DNA of 64,000 nt from the NCBI RefSeq assembly GCF_020532665.2, contig NZ_JAIWPG020000003.1, positions 1 through 64,000 of the forward strand, read 5' to 3'. This document shows positions 58,432-64,000 of the stretch, piece by piece. Within the stretch, counting starts at the first letter, position 1. Every line of letters begins with the position of its first letter. A program made the position numbers and the translations under genes. This DNA comes from Lelliottia sp. WAP21 (lineage in GTDB: Bacteria; Pseudomonadota; Gammaproteobacteria; Enterobacterales; Enterobacteriaceae). The notes beneath the pieces are model-generated. The model made no database searches and had not been told where the DNA came from. It saw only the letters and a list, made by a program, of their open reading frames with translations.

Positions 58432-59856
58432 TTATGTGAAGGGACGGTGAAGTGTCAGGGTGGCTTCAACGCCCCCATGCGGACGATTTCGCAACACGAT
58501 CTCCCCCTGATGCAGGCGCGCCACCTCCTGCACGAAGGCGAGCCCCAGACCGCTGCTCTTGACGCCGTTGGCACGGGGAAGCGAATAAAAACGCTCAAAG
58601 ATGCGGGGCAACGCGTAATCAGGAATACCGGTGCCACTGTCGGCCACGCTGAGTGCTACGCCTGCTGACGTGGCCTGCGCCGCCAGTGTAAGGGTGCCGC
58701 CTTCAGGCGTGAAATCGATCGCATTATCCAGCAGATTGCCCAAAGCCTGTTCGATCAGATCGGCATCGCCCACACACTGTATCGGTGGTGAGTCGATGTC
58801 CAGACGCAGTCGTTTCGCCGACAACAAAGTGGAACGCGTGTCATGTAAGCGGCTGAATAAGGTGCCAGTGTCGATTGTCGTCGGCGCAATCTTAACGCGG
58901 TTCTCCAGCCTCGCCTGGGTCAGCAGCTTTTCCACCAGCGATTGCATGCGCGCATTTTGCGCCAGGATATTTTCAATAAACCGCGAGGCAACCTGCGGCG
59001 GAGGCTGTTCAGCTAAAATCTCTGCGGCACCCCGCACGGCCGCCAGTGGGCTTTTCAGTTCGTGCGTCAGAGCGTGGACATAATGCTCAATCTCTTTTTT
59101 GCCTTCGAGACGCAGACGCATATTTTCCAGCGCCTGTGCCAGTTTACGCAGTTCACGGCTCCCGGGATCGGGTAAGGGCAACGGGGAGTCACGGGTCACC
59201 GAATCGGCATAACGCGACAGCATGCCAATCGAACGGTTGATCCACCACACCACGATCGCGCCGATCAACAGCGCGATCCCCAGTAATGCGCCGCCCGCCC
59301 ACAAAATGCGTCGTTCGCTACGATGGATCACGGGGGCCATCGCGAGGTTAGGTTTCCCCACGGAAAGCACCCCAATGATGTTCCCCTGATCCCTTATCGG
59401 CGCGGCAACATACATCACCGTACTTTCCGGATCGTCAGGATGGGCAGCCGTACTCCGTGCGCCATACTTGCCCCGAAGCGTGAGCCAGACATCGTTCCAG
59501 CGTGAATAATCCTGACCAAGGGCTTTACCGGCAGAGTCGAACACCACCCTGCCCTGTGCGTCAGTCATATAGACATGATATTCGTTACGCACCTTCTGAA
59601 TGCCAGCAATATTCGCGCGTAAAGGACGCTGATGAAGCCGTGAAAAAGCCTGCGCCAGGTGACCATTTTGTGCGGAACCGGACAGCAGATCGTCCCGGCC
59701 AATTTCAGCCAGCAACGTCGCCGTATCGATTAAAGTTCCCTCCGTTGCCCGCCGGACGCCGGGCTTCACTTCCTGCACAAAAATCGACAGCACAAACCAG
59801 GCGGCTATCGCCACGATCAGGAAATACCCCAGCAACAGGCGCATGCCAATGCGCAT
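58432..59856 (-). CDS. creC: Sensor histidine kinase CreC
   Basis: Membrane sensor of the CreBC system that responds to growth conditions. It is 474 residues, the same as E. coli. A membrane segment at residues 9-27, a periplasmic sensor domain, a second membrane segment near 190 and a HAMP region precede the H-box HALTHELKSPLAAVRGAAEIL; the ATPase domain has LDNAIDFTPEGG (N box), VADSGTGIPDYAL (G1) and SSGLGLAFVQEV (G2). The start overlaps the creB stop by one base. Confidence 0.97.
   Translation of the reverse strand: MRIGMRLLLGYFLIVAIAAWFVLSIFVQEVKPGVRRATEGTLIDTATLLAEIGRDDLLSGSAQNGHLAQAFSRLHQRPLRANIAGIQKVRNEYHVYMTDAQGRVVFDSAGKALGQDYSRWNDVWLTLRGKYGARSTAAHPDDPESTVMYVAAPIRDQGNIIGVLSVGKPNLAMAPVIHRSERRILWAGGALLGIALLIGAIVVWWINRSIGMLSRYADSVTRDSPLPLPDPGSRELRKLAQALENMRLRLEGKKEIEHYVHALTHELKSPLAAVRGAAEILAEQPPPQVASRFIENILAQNARMQSLVEKLLTQARLENRVKIAPTTIDTGTLFSRLHDTRSTLLSAKRLRLDIDSPPIQCVGDADLIEQALGNLLDNAIDFTPEGGTLTLAAQATSAGVALSVADSGTGIPDYALPRIFERFYSLPRANGVKSSGLGLAFVQEVARLHQGEIVLRNRPHGGVEATLTLHRPFT
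58436..58451 (-). promoter_or_regulatory. cre tag (CreB binding site) upstream of creD
   Basis: TTCAC-CGTCCC-TTCAC on the minus strand matches the CreB consensus TTCAC-N6-TTCAC exactly. It lies inside the last codons of creC, about 62 bp upstream of creD. Confidence 0.85.
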
Positions 59857-60545
59857 TACATCAACCCCAGGCTATAGCCCATTCCGCGATGGGTACTGAC
59901 TGGCGACAGATCCGGATTGATGGCGCGTAGCTTCGCCCGCAGGGTTTTAATATGTGTATCCACGGTGCGATCGAAGCTGTCCCCTTCGTCGCCCCAGACT
60001 TTGTCCATCAGCTGTTGACGTGAAAAGACGCGCCCCGGGGACAGCAGCAAAGTTTTGAGCAGCAAAAATTCATAGCGCGTTAAGATCAAAGGTTTACCGC
60101 ACCAGCTGATATGGGCCGCGGGTTCGTTAAGCTCAAATTGCCCTATACGCACAATGTCCGTCGGCGCGGTGGATTTCTGCATCCGTCGCAGTATGGTCCG
60201 AACGCGAGCACAGACTTCACGCGGGGAAAACGGTTTGGCCACGTAATCGTCGGCGCCCATTTCCAGGCCGAGTAATTTATCCACCTCGTCGCTGCGCGCG
60301 GTAAGGAACAACACCGGCAGTGACGGATGCTGTGCCAGCAGGCGACGGCACAGCTCAAAACCGCTGATATCGGGTAAACCCACGTCCAGGATCGCCAGTG
60401 CAGGCGGATGGAGACGGGCTTCATCCAGAGCCGGCAACCCGCGTTCAAACGCTTTGACCGCAAATCCCTCCTGCGACAGCATATAGATGAGCGTCTCTGC
60501 AATGCTGATTTCGTCTTCTACCAGCCAAATCAAGGGTTGTTGCAT
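59856..60545 (-). CDS. creB: Response regulator CreB
   Basis: OmpR/PhoB-family regulator, 229 residues, the same as E. coli. The receiver domain has VEDEISIAET, phospho-Asp in LAILDVGLPDISG, and DDYVAKPFSPREV; the winged helix has LTRYEFLLLKTLLLSPGRVFSRQQLM and DRTVDTHIKTLRAKL. Cotranscribed with creA upstream (13-bp gap) and creC downstream. Confidence 0.97.
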   Translation of the reverse strand: MQQPLIWLVEDEISIAETLIYMLSQEGFAVKAFERGLPALDEARLHPPALAILDVGLPDISGFELCRRLLAQHPSLPVLFLTARSDEVDKLLGLEMGADDYVAKPFSPREVCARVRTILRRMQKSTAPTDIVRIGQFELNEPAAHISWCGKPLILTRYEFLLLKTLLLSPGRVFSRQQLMDKVWGDEGDSFDRTVDTHIKTLRAKLRAINPDLSPVSTHRGMGYSLGLM

Positions 60546-60558
60546 CGACGGCCCCTCA

Positions 60559-61029
60559 TTAATGCCATGGCATAATCGGCACGGCGCTTATGGCGTTTTT
60601 CGGCGAGCCTTCGACCACTTTATCGGAGTAAGCGAGATAGGCCAGCGTGTTGCGCTTCGCATCATAGAAGCGGACAACCTGCAGTTTTTTGAACACCAGC
60701 GAGGTACGTTTCTGGAAGACAACGTCGCCCTGCGCTTTGCCATTTTTGATCTTCTCGCTCAGCTCAACGGGCCCGACCTGCTGGCAGGAAATCGCCGCAT
60801 CAGAGGTGTCTTCTGCCAGGCCTAATCCGCCTTTAATCCCGCCCGTTTTCGCCCGGCTGACATAGCACGTCACGTTCTTCACATCCGGATCGTCGAAGGC
60901 TTCCACCACGATTTTGTGGTCCGGGCCAAAAATTTTAAATACGGTGTCAACAGAGCCGATTTCTTCAGCCTGAGCGACGCGACCCACCAGCAGCAGCAGG
61001 GAGGTCAGGAGCAATGTCTTGTATTTCAT
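60559..61029 (-). CDS. creA: CreA, conserved periplasmic protein
   Basis: Protein of unknown function at the head of the creABCD operon. It is 156 residues (E. coli 157). A signal peptide ([20 protein letters not shown], residues 2-21) is followed by the CreA domain with [25 protein letters not shown] and two cysteine positions ([16 protein letters not shown]). Confidence 0.94.
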   Translation of the reverse strand: MKYKTLLLTSLLLLVGRVAQAEEIGSVDTVFKIFGPDHKIVVEAFDDPDVKNVTCYVSRAKTGGIKGGLGLAEDTSDAAISCQQVGPVELSEKIKNGKAQGDVVFQKRTSLVFKKLQVVRFYDAKRNTLAYLAYSDKVVEGSPKNAISAVPIMPWH

Positions 61030-61240
61030 ATTGTTACCATTTTTAAGATTACACTGAGCGATTATTCAACAATTTAGCCAAAAAATGTTTCAAGATCACA
61101 GGATTACAAAATAATGGCCCTTAATGTGCGCCAAAAAGCATTTATGCGCAAAAAAAACACCGAATGCGCAAACATCAAAAAATGCTATTATCCGCTAACC
61201 TGTTATCAGGCACCTGCTGTTTTAAGGATGAGGATAGTAT

Positions 61241-62110
61241 ATGGATCAGGCTGGAATTATTCGCGATTTGCTTGTCTGGCTGGAAGGTCATCTTGACCAG
61301 CCTTTGTCACTGGACAATGTGGCGGCAAAAGCAGGCTATTCCAAGTGGCATCTGCAAAGGATGTTCAAGGATGTCACCGGTCATGCTATCGGTGCCTATA
61401 TTCGTGCGCGTCGGCTCTCAAAATCTGCTGTTGCCTTGCGCCTCACGGCTCGTCCGATTCTGGACATCGCGCTGCAATACCGTTTCGATTCGCAGCAGAC
61501 GTTTACCCGTGCCTTCAAAAAACAGTTTACGTTGACGCCGGCACTCTATCGCCGCTCGCCTGACTGGAGCTCGTTTGGCATGCGTCCGCCGCTGCGATTA
61601 GGCGAATTCGCGATGCCAAAACACGAATTTATCACTCTGCCCGATACCCAGCTGGTGGGTACCACGCAAAGCTACTCCTGCTCTCTGGAGGAAATATCCG
61701 AGTTCCGTCATCAGATGCGCGTTCAGTTCTGGCGTGATTTCCTGAGCCATGCACCCGCTATCCCGCCCGTGCTCTATGGCCTGAACCAGACGCATCCGAG
61801 CCAGGAAAAAGACGACGAGCAGGAAGTGTTTTACACCACCGCGCTGACGCCTGAACTGGCCAACGGCTATATTCAGGGGTCAAAATCGGTCACGGTGGAA
61901 GGCGGCGATTACGTCATGTTCACCTATGACGGGCTGGGCACTGGCGTGCAGGAGTTTATCCTGACCCTCTACGGTACCTGTATGCCGATGCTCAACCTGA
62001 ACCGTCGTAAAGGTCAGGATATTGAGCGTTACTATCCGGTCAGCAATGTGAAACCGGACGAACGCCCAATCGATTTACGCATGGAATACCTGATTCCGAT
62101 CCGCCGCTAG
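61241..62110 (+). CDS. rob: Right origin-binding protein Rob
   Basis: AraC/XylS-family activator of the mar/sox/rob regulon (efflux, solvent and antibiotic tolerance), also binding oriC. It is 289 residues, the same as E. coli. The N-terminal two-HTH DNA-binding domain (1-105) includes AAKAGYSKWHLQRMFKDVTG and QYRFDSQQTFTRAFKKQF; the C-terminal GyrI-like ligand domain (120-289) ends in IPIRR. Its stop overlaps that of gpmB. The 211-bp upstream region has three TGCGC-A repeats. Confidence 0.97.
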   Translation: MDQAGIIRDLLVWLEGHLDQPLSLDNVAAKAGYSKWHLQRMFKDVTGHAIGAYIRARRLSKSAVALRLTARPILDIALQYRFDSQQTFTRAFKKQFTLTPALYRRSPDWSSFGMRPPLRLGEFAMPKHEFITLPDTQLVGTTQSYSCSLEEISEFRHQMRVQFWRDFLSHAPAIPPVLYGLNQTHPSQEKDDEQEVFYTTALTPELANGYIQGSKSVTVEGGDYVMFTYDGLGTGVQEFILTLYGTCMPMLNLNRRKGQDIERYYPVSNVKPDERPIDLRMEYLIPIRR

Positions 62111-62754
62111 CGCTGAAGTTCATCCAGCGCGGGGGCATCCAGATGCGAGATGTCCCCGGCCATTTCCACGACCCAACCTGACGCCAGCCATGGACTTTCC
62201 TGATAGTCGATACGGGAAAGAGAACAGTTGCGCAGACGCAAACGGCGTTCAGCCCAGGCCGGCAGCCCCAGAATCGTGCTCACCAGACATCCCAGCGCAA
62301 TACCGTGGCTCACCAGCAGGGGGCGACTGCCTTTCGGCAGTTTCAGACATTCAGCCAGCGCGCCATGAACGCGCACGCTCAGCTCCTGCATTGACTCACC
62401 CTCCGGAATACGGCCCTCTTTGGTGCCGTTCACCAGCGTACGACGCCAGCCTTCTTCCTCTTCGGTCAACGAGTCAACGTGACGTTTCTCCAGCACGCCC
62501 ATATCCAGCTCGCGCAGGCGAGGTTCGAGGATAATATCGCAGCCGCAGGCTTCGGCAATAATCCGCGCCGTTTGCTGGGTGCGCCCTAAATCACTGGCGA
62601 TGACATGCGTGATGCCCAGCGTTTTGACACGCTCTGCGACCTGACACGCCTGTTGCTCACCTTTGGCGGTGAGAGGACTGTCTGACTGGCCTTGAATACG
62701 TCGCTCGGCGTTCCACTGCGTTTCACCGTGGCGAACAAGGTAAACCTCTAACAT
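62107..62754 (-). CDS. gpmB: Phosphoglycerate mutase family phosphatase GpmB (YtjC)
   Basis: Histidine phosphatase superfamily member of 215 residues, as in E. coli. The RHG motif is in [17 protein letters not shown], the second Arg/Glu in [11 protein letters not shown] and the second His in [11 protein letters not shown]. coli GpmB is annotated as a mutase but its physiological substrate is uncertain. Convergent with rob, overlapping by four bases (stop codons interlocked in CTAG). Confidence 0.95.
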   Translation of the reverse strand: MLEVYLVRHGETQWNAERRIQGQSDSPLTAKGEQQACQVAERVKTLGITHVIASDLGRTQQTARIIAEACGCDIILEPRLRELDMGVLEKRHVDSLTEEEEGWRRTLVNGTKEGRIPEGESMQELSVRVHGALAECLKLPKGSRPLLVSHGIALGCLVSTILGLPAWAERRLRLRNCSLSRIDYQESPWLASGWVVEMAGDISHLDAPALDELQR

Positions 62755-62801
62755 GTTATTTTCCGTTATACTGCGATGAATTTTTTTATGTGAGTGTAAT
62801 T

Positions 62802-63317
62802 ATGCACCAGGTTGTCTCAGCTACCACTAATCCTGCCAAAATTCAGGCAATTCTAAGGGCATTTGAAGAGATCTTCGGCGAAGGATCCTGCCACATTGAC
62901 GCCGTCGGCGTCGAGAGTGGCGTTCCGGAACAGCCATTTGGTAGCGAAGAAACGCGGACTGGCGCACGAAACCGCGTCATCAATGCCAAAGCCCTACGTC
63001 CGCAGGCGGATTTTTGGGTGGCGATTGAAGCCGGGATCGACGAAGGGGCCACCTTTAGTTGGGTGGTAATAGAGAGCCGTCAACAGCGCGGCGAAGCACG
63101 CTCCGCGACCCTCCCGTTACCGGAAATCATTCTGAAAAAAGTGCAGGATGGAGAAGCACTGGGTCCCGTGATGTCGCAGTACACGGGCATTGATGAGATT
63201 GGGCGCAAGGAAGGGGTTATTGGCGTGTTCACTGCCGGAAAATTGACGCGTTCAAGCGTCTACCATCAGGCGGTCATTCTGGCGTTAAGCCCGTTTCATA
63301 ACGCCATTTACCGTTGA
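62802..63317 (+). CDS. yjjX: Inosine/xanthosine triphosphatase YjjX
   Basis: Hydrolyses non-canonical purine NTPs (ITP, XTP) to limit their incorporation. It is 171 residues from the ATG at 62802 (E. coli 170); a GTG at 62790 would add four residues. Family motifs: [49 protein letters not shown] and [10 protein letters not shown]. Convergent with trpR. Confidence 0.93.
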   Translation: MHQVVSATTNPAKIQAILRAFEEIFGEGSCHIDAVGVESGVPEQPFGSEETRTGARNRVINAKALRPQADFWVAIEAGIDEGATFSWVVIESRQQRGEARSATLPLPEIILKKVQDGEALGPVMSQYTGIDEIGRKEGVIGVFTAGKLTRSSVYHQAVILALSPFHNAIYR

Positions 63318-63331
63318 GAGAGTGACCCGGC

Positions 63332-63365
63332 GCCGGATGACGGCTTCACCCTGTCCGGCCTGCGG
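63332..63365. repeat. REP (repetitive extragenic palindrome) element
   Basis: GCCGGATGACGGC, a short T/C-rich loop, then GTCCGGCCTGCGG: the hallmark arms of enterobacterial REP/BIME units (compare GCCGGATGGCGGC and ATCCGGCCTACGG). It lies between the convergent yjjX and trpR stops. Confidence 0.75.
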
Positions 63366-63379
63366 TTCGTCTCGCACTA

Positions 63380-63706
63380 TCAGGCGTTGTTCAGAAGTAC
63401 CTGTTCAAGCCACTGGCGCAGTTCAACGGGCGCCGATTTCAGGCTGTTCGAACCACGCGTGATGGTTGCGATGCCCGCACCCAGTTCGTTTTTCAGCTCG
63501 CGCTGGCTCATTTCACCCCGTAGCAGCTCTTCGATAATCCGCACCCGTGTGCCCAGCGCCTCGCGCTCGTCGGGGGTGAGCATCAGCTGCATGAGGGGCA
63601 AATGCAGATCCTGTTCGTAAGACTGGCGAAGCAGCTCCACAAAACGAAGCCACTCCTGATTGCGCTGTTCGGCCATCGCCGATGAATAAGGGGAATGCTG
63701 GGTCAT
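63380..63706 (-). CDS. trpR: Trp operon repressor
   Basis: Tryptophan-dependent repressor of trp, aroH, mtr and its own gene. It is 108 residues, the same as E. coli. The helix-turn-helix [22 protein letters not shown] and the corepressor-pocket region [24 protein letters not shown] are conserved. An operator-like palindrome lies 15 bp upstream. Confidence 0.97.
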   Translation of the reverse strand: MTQHSPYSSAMAEQRNQEWLRFVELLRQSYEQDLHLPLMQLMLTPDEREALGTRVRIIEELLRGEMSQRELKNELGAGIATITRGSNSLKSAPVELRQWLEQVLLNNA

Positions 63707-63720
63707 GTTATGCCGCCTGT

Positions 63721-63740
63721 TGTACTCTTAAACGAGTACA
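63721..63740. promoter_or_regulatory. trpR operator
   Basis: TGTACTCTTAAACGAGTACA, with perfect 7-bp arms TGTACTC/GAGTACA, matches the TrpR operator core GTACTNG type and the position of the E. coli trpR autoregulatory operator. Confidence 0.8.
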
Positions 63741-63761
63741 GCATAACACAACCCACCGCGA

Positions 63762-64000
63762 TCAGTAACGTCGCTGCCACTCCGAATCGCTCAGCAGGGC
63801 CTCTTTCTGTCCCAGGAAGTGTCGATAGTACGCGTCATACGCCAGCACATTTTTCACATAGCCCCGCGTTTCAGAGAACGGAATGCTCTCGACAAAGGCG
63901 ACGGCGTCGAGTCGTCCGGCACTGTTACCAAGCCAGGTGCGCACCCTGCCAGGACCTGCGTTATACGCTGCCGATGCAAAGATACGGTTATCGCCAAACT
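63762..64000 (-). CDS. slt: Soluble lytic murein transglycosylase Slt, C-terminal end only
   Basis: Periplasmic enzyme that cleaves glycan strands to 1,6-anhydromuropeptides. The frame runs from the right edge of the window (FGDNRIFASAAYNAGPGRV) to the stop at 63762, giving about 79 C-terminal residues. AAYNAGPGRVRTWL is the conserved lysozyme-like motif of family 1 transglycosylases, and ETRGYVKNVLAYDAYYRHFLGQ follows. The start and the catalytic Glu lie outside the window. Next to trpR, as in E. coli. Confidence 0.95.
   Translation of the reverse strand, partial: FGDNRIFASAAYNAGPGRVRTWLGNSAGRLDAVAFVESIPFSETRGYVKNVLAYDAYYRHFLGQKEALLSDSEWQRRY

Overview
The window is a stretch of an enterobacterial chromosome, most like Enterobacter or a close relative (Lelliottia, Kosakonia, Klebsiella), and not Escherichia coli itself. 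Gene order matches the E. coli 0 to 1.2 min region read backwards, continuing across the E. coli map origin: djlA-lptD-surA-pdxA-rsmA-apaGH-folA-kefCF-carBA-dapB-ispH-fkpB-lspA-ileS-ribF-rpsT-nhaRA-dnaJK-satP-mog-talB-yaaJ-yaaA-yaaX-thrCBAL-yjtD-yjjY-arcA-creDCBA-rob-gpmB-yjjX-trpR-slt. Protein lengths and start codons (including the TTG starts of carA and rpsT) agree with the E. coli genes as I remember them. Both edge genes, djlA and slt, are cut by the window. I see no rRNA, tRNA, CRISPR array, insertion sequence or phage gene.

Layout. 1-7.8 kb: envelope biogenesis and housekeeping operon (LptD, SurA, PdxA, RsmA, ApaG, ApaH). 7.8-11.1 kb: folA, the KefC/KefF potassium efflux system and a small YgdI/YgdR-type lipoprotein that sits where E. 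coli K-12 carries the cai/fix cluster. 11.3-17 kb: carAB and dapB with ArgR, PurR-like and attenuator-like DNA elements. 17.1-28.7 kb: an accessory sugar island described below. 28.9-35.3 kb: ispH-fkpB-lspA-ileS-ribF operon and rpsT. 35.3-49.7 kb: Na+/H+ antiport, chaperones, satP, an orphan FecCD-type ABC permease/ATPase pair, an MHS-family transporter, mog, talB, yaaJ, yaaA, yaaX. 49.9-54.8 kb: the threonine operon with leader peptide and attenuator. 54.9-64 kb: yjtD, yjjY, arcA, the cre regulon, rob, gpmB, yjjX, trpR, slt.

The most interesting region is the island at 17.1-28.7 kb, between dapB and ispH (the position of rihC in E. coli). It holds a LacI-family repressor, a fructose-type PTS EIIABC with a GH38 alpha-mannosidase (the MngA/MngB architecture), a 581-residue class I mannose-6-phosphate isomerase with an extra N-terminal domain plus a complete mannose-family PTS (IIA, IIB, IIC, IID), and a convergent pair of cupin glucose-6-phosphate isomerases. 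The three transcription units carry the same LacI-type palindrome (core GTTAATCGATTAAC). Two of the promoters share an identical layout: a CRP-like site, then a first operator 56 bp on and a second 32 bp further. I infer one regulon for uptake and phosphorylation of an alpha-mannoside and of the released hexose, with conversion of mannose-6-P to fructose-6-P and glucose-6-P. The substrate is not known from the sequence.

All positions were read by eye. Start choices rest on ribosome binding sites and on agreement with remembered E. coli protein lengths. No database search was run.
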